Source: Tenacibaculum tangerinum
GTDB lineage: Bacteria; Bacteroidota; Bacteroidia; Flavobacteriales; Flavobacteriaceae
Assembly (NCBI RefSeq): GCF_029853675.1
Contig: NZ_CP122539.1
Coordinates: 2,561,001 to 2,625,000, forward strand
Direction of reading: 5' to 3'
Length of the DNA stretch: 64,000 nt
How positions within the stretch are numbered: position 1 is the stretch's first letter; each line of letters begins with the position of its first letter. The notes beneath the pieces were generated by a model that saw only the letters and a program-made list of their open reading frames with translations, had not been told where the DNA came from and searched no databases. A program made the translations under genes and the position numbers. Positions 46,288 through 55,780 of this stretch are shown here, one piece after another.

Positions 46288-48138
46288 ATGAAGAAAATAA
46301 TTGCAAGCCTTTTGTTGTTTCCGCTTATTTCTTGTGCTACGGTAAATAGCACACAAAAAAATACTGTAACCAAAACAAAAGTTCACAAAGAATTGAGCCA
46401 AGCCTATTGGCAGCAACATGTTGATTATACGATGGATATTGATATGAATGTAAAAACATATCAGTATAAAGGAACACAAAAACTAGTGTACACCAACAAT
46501 TCACCAGATGTATTGAACAAAGTGTTTTATCATCTGTATTTTAATGCATTTCAGCCAAATTCTCAAATGGACGTTCGCTCTAGAAACATACAAGATCCAG
46601 ACAGTAGAGTAGGAGACCGTATTAGTAAATTGTCACCATCAGAAATAGGATACATTAAAGTTAATTCACTAAAACAAAACGGAGCGGTAGTAAAACACGA
46701 AACTGTCGGAACCATTTTAGAAGTTACGTTAAACCAACCAATTCAACCAGGAGAAAGTGTAACCTTCGATATGATATTTGATGCCCAAGTACCCAAACAA
46801 ATCCGTCGTTCGGGCCGTAACAATGCTGAAGGAGTAGCTTTGTCAATGGCACAGTGGTACCCTAAAATGGCAGAATACGATTTTGAAGGGTGGCACACCC
46901 CGCCATATTTAGGAAGAGAATTCCACGGAGTTTGGGGTAATTTTGATGTAACTCTCCATATTGATAAAAACTATGTGGTTGGAGGAACGGGATATGTGCA
47001 AAACCCACAAGAAGTAGGGCATGGATATGAAGACAAAACAAAACCGTTAAACCTTCCATCAGGAGAGAAGTTAACGTGGAAGTTTACAGCCCCAAACGTA
47101 CACGATTTTACTTGGGGAGCCGACCCAGATTTTATGCATGATACCTACACCATGGAGAATGGAATCGATTTACATTTCTTGTATAAAAAAACAATGGAGG
47201 CTGAATATTTAGAAAACTGGAAAAAATTACAACCTAAAACAGCGGAGTTGATGAAGTATTTCAGTACCCATATCGGTGCCTATCCATACAAGCAATACTC
47301 AGTTATTCAAGGAGGAGATGGCGGAATGGAGTATGCCATGTGTACCTTAATTACAGGTGAACGTAAATTGGGTAGTTTGTTTGGAGTTACTGCCCATGAA
47401 ATGGCACATACTTGGTTTCAGTTTTTATTAGCAACGAACGAAAGCAAACACCCGTGGATGGATGAAGGATTTACCACCTACATTTCAAACAAAGCAGAAA
47501 ATGAAATCTCAGGAGCAAGAAAAGAAAATCCACATACAGGTTCTTACCGAGGATACAATTATGTAGTAAATAACAATTTAGAAGAACCCTTAACGACGCA
47601 TGCAGACAGGTACCATACCAATACGGCTTACGGAGTGGCGAGTTATTCAAAAGGAAACATATTCTTATCACAGTTAGAATATGTAATCGGAAAGGAAAAT
47701 GTAGCAAAAACACTCAAGAAATACTTTGAAGATTTTGCATTCAAACACCCAACACCTAATGATTTCAAACGTACTGCTGAAAAAGTTTCAGGACTTCAGT
47801 TAGATTGGTATTTGAATGAGTGGACACAAACAACGCATACTATTGATTACGGAATTAAATCCGTGAACGGAAAAGAAATCACGTTAGAGCGTATCGGAAA
47901 AATGCCCATGCCCATAGATGTTGAGGTAACCTATACAAACGGTTCAAAAGAAGCATTCAATATTCCGTTACGCATGATGCGAGGAGAAAAACCAACGAGT
48001 GCTACGGTTATTACCGATTGGACGTTTGCACACCCAACCTATACTTTTACCACAAGTAAAGAGGTAAAATCGGTTGAAATTGATCCATCAAAATTAATGG
48101 CAGATATCAATCAAGCAAACAACTCGTACGGGAAGTAA
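46288..48138 (+). CDS. M1 family metallopeptidase lipoprotein
   Basis: A 616-residue gluzincin aminopeptidase with lipobox LISC (Cys16). The zinc site is FGVTAHEMAHTWFQ (HExxH) with the third ligand Glu in KHPWMDEGFTTY. The exopeptidase signature is close to GxMEN: QGGDGGMEYAMC replaces GAMEN by GGMEY, as in many Bacteroidetes relatives. N-terminal beta domain (about 30-240), catalytic thermolysin-like domain (about 240-500). It removes N-terminal residues from peptides at the periplasmic or outer-membrane face. Confidence 0.9.
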   Translation: MKKIIASLLLFPLISCATVNSTQKNTVTKTKVHKELSQAYWQQHVDYTMDIDMNVKTYQYKGTQKLVYTNNSPDVLNKVFYHLYFNAFQPNSQMDVRSRNIQDPDSRVGDRISKLSPSEIGYIKVNSLKQNGAVVKHETVGTILEVTLNQPIQPGESVTFDMIFDAQVPKQIRRSGRNNAEGVALSMAQWYPKMAEYDFEGWHTPPYLGREFHGVWGNFDVTLHIDKNYVVGGTGYVQNPQEVGHGYEDKTKPLNLPSGEKLTWKFTAPNVHDFTWGADPDFMHDTYTMENGIDLHFLYKKTMEAEYLENWKKLQPKTAELMKYFSTHIGAYPYKQYSVIQGGDGGMEYAMCTLITGERKLGSLFGVTAHEMAHTWFQFLLATNESKHPWMDEGFTTYISNKAENEISGARKENPHTGSYRGYNYVVNNNLEEPLTTHADRYHTNTAYGVASYSKGNIFLSQLEYVIGKENVAKTLKKYFEDFAFKHPTPNDFKRTAEKVSGLQLDWYLNEWTQTTHTIDYGIKSVNGKEITLERIGKMPMPIDVEVTYTNGSKEAFNIPLRMMRGEKPTSATVITDWTFAHPTYTFTTSKEVKSVEIDPSKLMADINQANNSYGK

Positions 48139-48161
48139 ATTCAGACGATATATTAAATACC

Positions 48162-48197
48162 AAAAACGGAAAATCTATATAGGTTTTCCGTTTTTTT
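48162..48197 (+). terminator. Rho-independent terminator
   Basis: AAAAACGGAAAA / TTTTCCGTTTTT stem with a 10-base loop and T-run after the M1 peptidase gene. Confidence 0.8.
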
Positions 48198-48251
48198 AGT
48201 GCAAAATTTAATCCGTAATTCACTTTGTGTTATTATCTCACAGATTCTATG

Positions 48252-48259
48252 TAATTTTG
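48252..48259 (+). promoter_or_regulatory. Putative -7 box upstream of glnS
   Basis: TAATTTTG is an exact TAnnTTTG. The nearest TTTG lies 24 bases upstream, slightly too far, so the promoter is only tentative. It would leave a leader of about 90 bases. Confidence 0.3.
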
Positions 48260-48354
48260 TCGTTTAAACCTTTTTAAGCAGTTCTTTAATAATTACGTAT
48301 TAAGAGAGAGCTGCAAAAAAGTTGTAAATAGAATACCGTACACAATTTATAAAG

Positions 48355-50046
48355 ATGTCAGAAGAAAAGAAATCATTGAATTTTATAGAGCAAATTATTG
48401 AAGAAGATTTGGCAAATGGAATGTCAAAAGAAAATTTGCGTTTTCGTTTTCCACCAGAACCAAATGGATATCTACATATTGGGCATACCAAAGCCATAGG
48501 AATTAGTTTTGGTTTAGGAGAGCAATACAATGCACCCGTAAACCTCCGTTTTGACGATACCAACCCAGCAAAAGAAGAGCAAGAATATGTAGATGCGATT
48601 AAGAACGATGTTGCTTGGTTGGGATATCAATGGGAAAACGAATGTTATTCTTCCGATTATTTTCAGCAATTGTACGATTGGGCAGTGTTGTTAATTAAAG
48701 ACGGAAAAGCCTATGTAGATAGCCAAACTTCTGAAGCAATGGCGATACAAAAAGGAACACCCACACAACCAGGAGTCGCTAGTCCGTATCGTGATAGAAG
48801 TATAGCCGAGAACCTAGACTTATTTACACGTATGAAAAACGGTGAGTTTGATGAAGGAGCGCATGTACTACGTGCAAAAATAGACATGACCTCGCCTAAC
48901 ATGCTAATGCGCGACCCAATTATGTACCGTATTTTAAAGAAAGAACATCACCGTACAGGGAACGATTGGGTAATTTACCCGATGTACGACTGGACGCACG
49001 GAGAAAGTGATTATATCGAACAAATATCGCACTCGTTATGTTCATTAGAATTTAAACCTCACCGTGAACTGTATAATTGGTTTAGAGATCATGTGTACGA
49101 GTATAGTAAATCAGCATACCCATTACCACCAAAACAACGTGAATTCTCACGCTTAAATTTGAGTTATACAGTAATGAGTAAGCGTAAACTGATGAAGTTG
49201 GTTGAAGAAGGAATCGTTTCTGGGTGGGACGATCCGCGTATGCCAACCATTTCAGGACTACGACGAAGAGGGTACACGCCAGCAGCTATTCGCAGTTTTG
49301 TAGAAACCGTAGGAGTTTCTAAAAGAGAAAATGTAATTGATGTGGCGTTGTTAGAGTTCAAAATCCGTGAAGATTTGAACAAAACAGCCAATCGTGTAAT
49401 GGCAGTTTTAGACCCTGTTAAAGTGGTGATAGACAATTATCCTGAAGATAAAGAAGAAATTCTCATTGCAGAAAACAACCCAGAAGATGAAAATGCAGGA
49501 ACAAGAGAAGTACCATTTTCAAGAGAACTGTACATTGAAAGAGACGATTTTAAAGAAGAAGCCAACAGAAAATATTTCCGTTTGAGTATCGGTAAAGAAG
49601 TCCGTTTAAAAAACGCATACTTCATCACAGCTAACAGTGTAGAAAAAGATGAAAACGGAAACATTACCGTAATTCACTGTACCTACGACCCCTTAACAAA
49701 ATCAGGAAGTGGTACCGAAGAAAGCAAGCGAAAAGTAAAAGGAACCTTGCATTGGGTATCGGTAAAACATGCTGTAAAAGCTGAGGTAAGAGCCTATGAT
49801 AGGCTGTTTTTAGACGAAGCACCAGATAGTCATAAAGACAAAGACTTTATGGAGTTTTTAAATCCGAATTCATTAGAAAAAATTACGGCGTATGTCGAGC
49901 CAAGCTTGCAAACAGCAAAAATTGGAGACCGTTTTCAGTTCCAACGCTTAGGGTACTTTAATGTAGATGACGATTCAACCCCTGAAAATTTAGTATTTAA
50001 TAAAACGGTTGGACTACGCGATACTTGGGCAAAAAAGAACAAGTAA
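48355..50046 (+). CDS. glnS: Glutaminyl-tRNA synthetase
   Basis: A 563-residue class I synthetase that charges tRNA-Gln with glutamine. The HIGH motif is in RFPPEPNGYLHIGHTKAI, the KMSKS equivalent is TVMSKRKLMKLV, and the GlnRS subgroup motifs NLRFDDTNP and DWTHGESDYIEQ are intact. The C-terminal beta-barrel anticodon domain (FSRELYIERDDFKEE, VKGTLHWVSVKHAV) is complete. Length is normal for GlnRS. It is monocistronic between two terminators. Confidence 0.95.
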   Translation: MSEEKKSLNFIEQIIEEDLANGMSKENLRFRFPPEPNGYLHIGHTKAIGISFGLGEQYNAPVNLRFDDTNPAKEEQEYVDAIKNDVAWLGYQWENECYSSDYFQQLYDWAVLLIKDGKAYVDSQTSEAMAIQKGTPTQPGVASPYRDRSIAENLDLFTRMKNGEFDEGAHVLRAKIDMTSPNMLMRDPIMYRILKKEHHRTGNDWVIYPMYDWTHGESDYIEQISHSLCSLEFKPHRELYNWFRDHVYEYSKSAYPLPPKQREFSRLNLSYTVMSKRKLMKLVEEGIVSGWDDPRMPTISGLRRRGYTPAAIRSFVETVGVSKRENVIDVALLEFKIREDLNKTANRVMAVLDPVKVVIDNYPEDKEEILIAENNPEDENAGTREVPFSRELYIERDDFKEEANRKYFRLSIGKEVRLKNAYFITANSVEKDENGNITVIHCTYDPLTKSGSGTEESKRKVKGTLHWVSVKHAVKAEVRAYDRLFLDEAPDSHKDKDFMEFLNPNSLEKITAYVEPSLQTAKIGDRFQFQRLGYFNVDDDSTPENLVFNKTVGLRDTWAKKNK

Positions 50047-50068
50047 TCTCTAAAAATATAAACACCAT

Positions 50069-50107
50069 AAAAAACGCTGCTTTTCAATTGAAAAGCAGCG
50101 TTTTTTT
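50069..50107. terminator. Rho-independent terminator
   Basis: A perfect palindrome AAAAAACGCTGCTTTTCAA / TTGAAAAGCAGCGTTTTTT, effectively loopless at the centre, closing glnS. Confidence 0.85.
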
Positions 50108-50273
50108 AACAAAAAATTCAATTTTCCCTTTTCATTAGAATATGTATCTTTACAGATTAAGGATAGTTGTTATAAAGTAAATTTTATATAGCTGAAAATC
50201 AAATTATAAAAATATTTTTTGATACTGTAAATACCACAGGTTTAAAAAATAGTTCAAAAAAATATAAGATTGT

Positions 50274-51770
50274 ATGAGTTGTAGCAGTTGCGCAACTAAC
50301 AAAAGCGGTGTGCCAAAAGGCTGTAAGAGTAACGGAAATTGTGCTACAGGTACATGTGGAAGTGGAAATAAGCTCGCTGTTTTTGATTGGTTATCAAATA
50401 TGACTTTACCCTCAGGTGAAGCACCATTTAATATTGTTGAAGTCCGTTTTAAAAATGGACGAAAACATTTTTATAAAAATTCTGAGAACCTAACCATTTC
50501 CATGGGAGATGTGGTTGCTGTAGAAGGATCTTCAGGGCACGATGTAGGCATTGTTTCGTTAGCAGGAGAACTTGTAAAAGTTCAAATGAAAAAAAGAAAA
50601 GTTGCCGCTGATAGCGATGATGTAAAGAAAATTTACAGAAAAGCCTCTCAAAAAGATATCGATGTGTGGCAAGAAGCTAGAGGAAGGGAGCTAGAAACTC
50701 AACGAAAAGGAAGAGAAATTATTAGCCGTTTAGGCTTAAAAATGAAACTTTCTGATGTTGAATACCAAGGAGACGGAACCAAAGCTACGTTTTACTACAC
50801 TGCCGATGAGCGTGTAGATTTTCGTCAGTTAATTCGCGATTTAGCCAGTGCTTTTTCAATCAGAGTAGAAATGCGTCAGGTAGGAATGCGTCAAGAAGCC
50901 GCCCGTTTAGGTGGAATAGGTTCTTGTGGTAGAGAACTATGCTGCTCTACGTGGTTAACCGATTTTAGAAAAGTAAATACAGCAGCTGCTCGTTACCAAC
51001 AATTATCATTAAACCCACTAAAACTAGCAGGACAATGTGGTAAACTAAAATGTTGTTTAAACTACGAATTAGACACCTATTTAGACGCACTACAAAGCTT
51101 TCCGAAGCAAGATAAAGTGCTCAATACAGAAAAAGGAGAAGCTGTTTTTGTAAAGATGGATATCTTCAAAAAATTACTCTGGTATACGTATAAAGAAGAA
51201 AGCTTTAAATGGTATAAACTATCGTTAGAGCAAGTTCAAGAAATTATAGAATTAAATAAAAATAATGAACTCGCATTACCGTTAGAAGAGTATGAATTCG
51301 AAATAACTGAAGAGGTTTCTGTTAATTTTGAAAATGTGGTAGGACAAGATAGTTTAACCCGTTTCGATGCGCCCAAAAAAGGACGTAAAAATAGTAGACG
51401 CAGAAAAAGAAAACCTATAAATAAGAAAGAAGCCAATCAAGCGCCTTCTAATAATCAAAGGTCAAACAAAAAACCTACAAACAAGAAAGACGCAAATCAA
51501 ACACCTTCTAATAATCAAAGGCCAAACAGAAAACCTCAAAGAAAATCAGTAAAACCCGAAGCGGGATCAAAAACAGAAACCAAGAGAGTTGATAACAGGA
51601 AGTCCAAACCTAAAAACAACCCAAGAAATAGAAAACCTAGACCAGAAGGTAAAAATGCTGAAAAACAAAAAGGTCAGCCTAAAAATAACAAGAACCAACA
51701 AAGAAGGAATAACAATCAACGTAAAAAAAACAACAGCGACCGTAAAAATAACACCAATAATGAGAAGTAA
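50274..51770 (+). CDS. ricT: PSP1-domain regulator RicT (YaaT-like)
   Basis: A 498-residue protein. The N-terminus is Cys-rich (SCSSCATNKSGVPKGCKSNG), followed by the PSP1 domain (about 40-330) with the cysteine-bearing RLGGIGSCGRELCCSTW and LAGQCGKLKCCLNYELD motifs that hold Fe-S clusters in RicT. In Bacillus RicT works with RicA and RicF to aid RNase Y maturation of RNAs; in Bacteroidetes the partners are unclear. From about residue 375 the tail is a disordered Lys/Arg/Asn/Gln/Pro-rich extension. Its last codons overlap the start of gldH by 11 bases. Confidence 0.85.
   Translation: MSCSSCATNKSGVPKGCKSNGNCATGTCGSGNKLAVFDWLSNMTLPSGEAPFNIVEVRFKNGRKHFYKNSENLTISMGDVVAVEGSSGHDVGIVSLAGELVKVQMKKRKVAADSDDVKKIYRKASQKDIDVWQEARGRELETQRKGREIISRLGLKMKLSDVEYQGDGTKATFYYTADERVDFRQLIRDLASAFSIRVEMRQVGMRQEAARLGGIGSCGRELCCSTWLTDFRKVNTAAARYQQLSLNPLKLAGQCGKLKCCLNYELDTYLDALQSFPKQDKVLNTEKGEAVFVKMDIFKKLLWYTYKEESFKWYKLSLEQVQEIIELNKNNELALPLEEYEFEITEEVSVNFENVVGQDSLTRFDAPKKGRKNSRRRKRKPINKKEANQAPSNNQRSNKKPTNKKDANQTPSNNQRPNRKPQRKSVKPEAGSKTETKRVDNRKSKPKNNPRNRKPRPEGKNAEKQKGQPKNNKNQQRRNNNQRKKNNSDRKNNTNNEK
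51411..51536 (+). repeat. In-frame 60-bp tandem repeat in the ricT tail
   Basis: Two copies (51411-51470, 51471-51530) plus a short third start. They encode KP-NKK-ANQ-PSNNQR-N twenty-residue units with a few differences. The tail repeat lengthens a basic disordered region and may vary between strains. Confidence 0.75.
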
Positions 51771-52251
51771 CATTGGGCTTTTCTTTTTAGTAGCTATAAT
51801 AGGGCTTGTTTCATGTAATTCAAATAGTGATTTTGATGCTTACCTAGCACTTCCAAATAGTGCGTGGAATAAAAAGAACACCTTGCAATTTACATTTCCA
51901 ATAAATGATTCTATTAACAAGAAAAATCTCTTTATAAATGTAAGAAACAACAAAGATTATGCATACAGTAATCTTTTTTTAATTACCCAGATGATTTTTC
52001 CTGATGGGAATGTAATTACAGATACCTTAGAGTATGATATGGCTGATGTTACAGGGAAATTTTTAGGAGAAGGTTTTTCAGATATTAAAGAAAACAAACT
52101 TTTTTACAAAGAAAATATTATATTTCCTAACACAGGAGAATACACTTTTAAAGTTCGACAAGCAATGCGAAAAAATGGAGCAATAGCAGGCATCGAAGAG
52201 CTAGAAGGAATTACCCATGTAGGATTTAGAATAGAAAAAATAGAAGAATGA
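51760..52251 (+). CDS. gldH: Gliding motility lipoprotein GldH
   Basis: A 163-residue lipoprotein read from the ATG giving MRSNIGLFFLVAIIG; an upstream ATG in the frame is rejected because it lies inside ricT and encodes no signal. The lipobox is LVSC (Cys19). The mature part WNKKNTLQFTFPIND and GNVITDTLEYDMAD is typical of GldH. In F. johnsoniae GldH supports gliding and T9SS function. It overlaps ricT by 11 bases and pbp1A by 4 bases, making a tight operon. Confidence 0.9.
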   Translation: MRSNIGLFFLVAIIGLVSCNSNSDFDAYLALPNSAWNKKNTLQFTFPINDSINKKNLFINVRNNKDYAYSNLFLITQMIFPDGNVITDTLEYDMADVTGKFLGEGFSDIKENKLFYKENIIFPNTGEYTFKVRQAMRKNGAIAGIEELEGITHVGFRIEKIEE

Positions 52252-54542
52252 CAGAGAAAGCAACAACAAATTTTAGCAAGTACATTAAGTGGTTTTGGGG
52301 CATTATTTTAGGAGGATTTCTTTTCGTATGCCTTTTGTTTTTACTTGCCTCTTGGGGAGTTTTTGGAGCCCTCCCAACGTTTGAAGAACTAGAAAACCCT
52401 AAAAGCGACTTAGCTACAGAGGTAATCTCTTCAGACGGTAAAACATTAGGGAAATACTATATCAAAGCCAATAGAACACCTATTAAATACAAAGATTTAC
52501 CAGAAAATCTAATAAAAGCCTTAGTAGCCACTGAAGATGAACGTTTCTATGAACACTCAGGGATTGATTTTAAAGGAACGGCAAGAGCAGTTGTAAAGTT
52601 AGGAGCAGGTGGTGGAGCCAGTACCATTACACAGCAGTTAGCCAAAAACCTCTTTAACAAAGGAGGGGCAAGTAATAAATTAATAAGACTTGTTCAAAAG
52701 TTAAAAGAATGGGTGGTAGCGGTAAAGCTAGAACGTCAGTATACCAAAGAAGAAATAATGACGATGTATTTGAACACTCAAGGATTTTTATTCAATGCTA
52801 CAGGTATTCGTTCGGCGTCACGAATTTATTTCGGTAAAGAACCCAAAGAACTCGACCTACAAGAATCGGCAATTTTGGTTGCCATGTTAAAGAATCCAAG
52901 ACAATACAATCCGCATAGAAAAATTTCTCAAGAAAAATCACTACAGCGACGAAATGTAGTATTTGCGCAAATGGCAAAAAACGGATTGTTAACTCAAAAA
53001 GAGAAAGATTCGCTGCAAAAGCTTCCGTTGAAAATCAACTTCACACCCGAAAGTCATAACGATGGATTAGCAACCTATTTTAGAGAGCACTTAAGAAATG
53101 TACTGAAAGAATGGGTGGAAAAAAACCCGAAACCCAACGGTGAAGAGTATAATATTTATAGAGATGGACTCAAAGTTTATACAACGATTGATTCCCGAAT
53201 GCAGCAATATGCCGAAGAAGCAGTGAAAGAACACATGGCAAATTTGCAGTCTTTCTTCGATAAAGAACAAAAGAGTAATAAAACAGCTCCATTTTATGAT
53301 ATCGATAAAGAAGAAATAAATAGAACATTAAGAAGAGCCAAACAAAACTCTGACCGTTATAAACAAATGAAAGCAGAAGGAAAGTCAGAGAAGGAGATCG
53401 ATAAGGTGTTTAATACGGCAACCGATATGCGTATTTTTACCTGGAAAGGAGATCGAGACACCGTAATGACTCCGTATGATTCCATTCGTTATTATAAACA
53501 ATTTTTACGTTCTGGTTTGGTATCTATCGAGCCACAAACAGGTCATGTAAAAGCTTGGGTAGGAGGTGTTAACAACAAGTACTTCAAGTACGATGCAGTA
53601 GAGCAGCAAAAACGTCAAGTAGGGTCGACATTTAAACCTTTTGTGTATGCAACAGCTATTAACCAGCTAAAAATGTCACCGTGTTACAAATTACCCAACA
53701 CCCCCTACACTATTCCGAAAGAAAAGTATGGAATGCCGAAAGATTGGACTCCTGAAAACGCGATGAGTAAGTATGGAGGTGAAATGACATTAAAAGAAGC
53801 TCTAGCAGGTTCTATAAATGTAATCACAGCACAGTTGATTGATAAAGTATCACCAATTAACGTAGTAAGATTAGCTGAATCAGCAGGAATACAATCGAAA
53901 ATAGAACCCAATCCGTCGATTGCCTTAGGAGCCGTAGAATTATCGTTGATGGAAATGGTAAGTGCTTATTCGACCTTTGCCAATAAAGGCTTGCGTGTAA
54001 GTCCGTTAATGATTACCCGAATAGAAGATAAAAACGGAACAGTGTTAGCAGAATTTGTACCCCAAACAAAAGAAGTATTAAGCGAAGAGTCTGCCTATGT
54101 AATTTTAGATTTAATGAAAGGGGTTACCCAATCAGGGTCGGGAGCTCGTTTACGTTCTAGTTATACGAGTTCAGGAGATGCCGTTACTGGTTTTCCGTAT
54201 CAGTTTACCAATCCAATAGCTGGAAAAACAGGAACCACTCAAAATCAATCCGATGGTTGGTTTATGGGGGTTGTTCCGAACTTAGCCACAGGAGTATGGA
54301 CGGGTGGTGAAGATAGAGCAACACACTTTGCAGGAATTCGATACGGACAAGGAGCCACCATGTCGTTGCCTACCTGGGCGCTATATATGAAAAAATGTTA
54401 CGAAGATAAGACCTTAAACGTTAGTCAAGAAAATTTTGAAAAGCCCGAGAAGATAAGTATCAATCTAGATTGTTCTAAGCAAGAAGGAGAAGCAGAAGAA
54501 GGAGAAGATAAGGAAGATACTCCTGATGATACTGATTTTTAA
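52248..54542 (+). CDS. Penicillin-binding protein 1A (bifunctional)
   Basis: A 764-residue class A PBP that polymerises and crosslinks peptidoglycan. One membrane helix (about 18-40), then the glycosyltransferase domain with catalytic EDERFYEHSGIDFKGTARA, GASTITQQLAKNL and a conserved NTQGF variant. The transpeptidase domain has SxxK in GSTFKPFVYATAI, a SIN motif (GSINVITAQL), and KTGTTQNQSDGW. The C-terminus is an acidic tail (EAEEGEDKEDTPDD). The ATGA overlap with gldH indicates translational coupling. Confidence 0.93.
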   Translation: MTEKATTNFSKYIKWFWGIILGGFLFVCLLFLLASWGVFGALPTFEELENPKSDLATEVISSDGKTLGKYYIKANRTPIKYKDLPENLIKALVATEDERFYEHSGIDFKGTARAVVKLGAGGGASTITQQLAKNLFNKGGASNKLIRLVQKLKEWVVAVKLERQYTKEEIMTMYLNTQGFLFNATGIRSASRIYFGKEPKELDLQESAILVAMLKNPRQYNPHRKISQEKSLQRRNVVFAQMAKNGLLTQKEKDSLQKLPLKINFTPESHNDGLATYFREHLRNVLKEWVEKNPKPNGEEYNIYRDGLKVYTTIDSRMQQYAEEAVKEHMANLQSFFDKEQKSNKTAPFYDIDKEEINRTLRRAKQNSDRYKQMKAEGKSEKEIDKVFNTATDMRIFTWKGDRDTVMTPYDSIRYYKQFLRSGLVSIEPQTGHVKAWVGGVNNKYFKYDAVEQQKRQVGSTFKPFVYATAINQLKMSPCYKLPNTPYTIPKEKYGMPKDWTPENAMSKYGGEMTLKEALAGSINVITAQLIDKVSPINVVRLAESAGIQSKIEPNPSIALGAVELSLMEMVSAYSTFANKGLRVSPLMITRIEDKNGTVLAEFVPQTKEVLSEESAYVILDLMKGVTQSGSGARLRSSYTSSGDAVTGFPYQFTNPIAGKTGTTQNQSDGWFMGVVPNLATGVWTGGEDRATHFAGIRYGQGATMSLPTWALYMKKCYEDKTLNVSQENFEKPEKISINLDCSKQEGEAEEGEDKEDTPDDTDF

Positions 54543-54611
54543 TACGATTCATCTTTGATAAAAAGTAACTAAAATTGTTACAGAGAGTGAAGTTTTAAAA
54601 CAACAACTATA

Positions 54612-55313
54612 ATGATAAATAAAAAAGTAAATAACGTACAAGAAGCATTACAAGGCGTACAAGATGGGATGACTCTTATGCTGGGAGGATTCGGTTTGTG
54701 CGGAATACCTGAAAATGCGATTGCAGAGTTAGTAAAAATGGGGGTAAAAGATGTTATCTGTATTTCTAACAATGCAGGAGTCGATGATTTTGGCTTGGGG
54801 TTGTTATTACAAAATCGTCAAATTAAAAAGATGATCTCTTCCTATGTAGGAGAAAACGATGAATTCGAACGTCAAATGTTATCTGGAGAATTAGAAGTAG
54901 AACTAACACCACAAGGAACACTAGCCGAAAAATGTAGAGCAGCACAAGCAGGCTTTCCAGCATTTTATACTCCTGCAGGGTACGGAACAGAAGTAGCAGA
55001 AGGAAAAGAAACACGTGAGTTTGACGGAAAAATGTACGTACTAGAACCAGCCTTTAAAGCAGACTTTGCCTTTGTAAAAGCGTGGAAAGGTGATGCCGCA
55101 GGAAACCTAATTTTTAAAGGAACTTCAAGAAACTTCAACCCGAATATGTGTGGTGCTGCGACGATAACAGTAGCTGAGGTTGAAGAATTAGTTCCTGTAG
55201 GAGCGTTAGACCCAAATCAAATTCATATTCCTGGAATATTTGTACAACGTATTTTTCAGGGAGAACGATACGAGAAAAGAATTGAACAACGAACCGTTCG
55301 TAAAAGAGACTAG
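54612..55313 (+). CDS. scoA: 3-oxoacid CoA-transferase subunit A
   Basis: A 233-residue alpha subunit. It shows [17 protein letters not shown] (CoA-binding loop), [19 protein letters not shown] and [20 protein letters not shown], typical of the succinyl-CoA:3-ketoacid/acetoacetate CoA-transferase family. With subunit B it moves CoA between succinate and acetoacetate in ketone-body metabolism. The B gene is 470 bases downstream, separated by a four-helix-bundle gene in an inverted-repeat cassette, instead of being adjacent. Confidence 0.92.
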   Translation: MINKKVNNVQEALQGVQDGMTLMLGGFGLCGIPENAIAELVKMGVKDVICISNNAGVDDFGLGLLLQNRQIKKMISSYVGENDEFERQMLSGELEVELTPQGTLAEKCRAAQAGFPAFYTPAGYGTEVAEGKETREFDGKMYVLEPAFKADFAFVKAWKGDAAGNLIFKGTSRNFNPNMCGAATITVAEVEELVPVGALDPNQIHIPGIFVQRIFQGERYEKRIEQRTVRKRD

Positions 55314-55320
55314 TTTTTCA

Positions 55321-55361
55321 ATGTAAAAGTGTAACAGTGTAACAATGTAGCAATGTGTTAA
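55321..55361 (+). repeat. Left flank of the four-helix-bundle cassette
   Basis: Short-period sequence AAGTGTAACAGTGTAACAATG followed by a GTAGCAATGTG unit. Its reverse complement pattern recurs on the right side at 55722-55763. Confidence 0.65.
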
Positions 55362-55376
55362 TTTAGATAGGTAATT

Positions 55377-55721
55377 ATGAAAAAACCTGCTGTCGATAAA
55401 TCTATTGAAGTTGCACTGTTGGTTATTGAATACTGTGAGCAATTAGAAAAAGAACAAAAATATGTAATTGCTCGTCAACTATTGAAATCGGGAACAAGTA
55501 TTGGAGCAAATATTCATGAAGCGCAAAATGCTGAAAGCAAGTCAGATTTTATTCATAAAATAAAAATTGCTGCTAAAGAATTAGAAGAAACGAAATACTG
55601 GATGATTCTTTGTGAAAAATCAAAAAGTTACCCTGTAAATATAGTTCTATCAGAAAAAATAAACGAACTTGGGTTAATTTTATACAAAATATTAAGTACA
55701 AGTATTAAAAACAAGAAGTAA
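55377..55721 (+). CDS. Four-helix bundle protein (23S rRNA intervening-sequence protein family)
   Basis: A 114-residue all-helical protein: VDKSIEVALLVIEYCEQLEKE, YVIARQLLKSGTSIGANIHEAQ, DFIHKIKIAAKELEETKYW, ILYKILSTSIK. The SGTSIGANIxEA core is the signature of the family first found in rRNA intervening sequences and structurally like Avd of diversity-generating retroelements. Function is unknown. It is flanked by inverted short-period repeats and splits the scoA-scoB pair, both signs of insertion as a mobile cassette. Confidence 0.85.
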   Translation: MKKPAVDKSIEVALLVIEYCEQLEKEQKYVIARQLLKSGTSIGANIHEAQNAESKSDFIHKIKIAAKELEETKYWMILCEKSKSYPVNIVLSEKINELGLILYKILSTSIKNKK

Positions 55722-55763
55722 CCCATTACTACACTGCTACATTAGTACATTGTTACATTATTA
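55722..55763 (-). repeat. Right flank of the four-helix-bundle cassette
   Basis: CATTACTACACTGCTACATT and AGTACATTGTTACATT, which on the minus strand read AATGTAACAATGT-A-C/T-AATGTAGCAGTGTAG, matching the left flank in inverted orientation with the same TGTARCARTG period of about 10 bases. Confidence 0.65.
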
Positions 55764-55780
55764 AATTTTCAAATTAAAAT

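Noticed and set aside
54823..55442. Minus-strand frames across scoA and its downstream flank
   Set aside because: Hydrophobic low-complexity products antisense to scoA and the repeat flank; explained by codon bias of the real gene.
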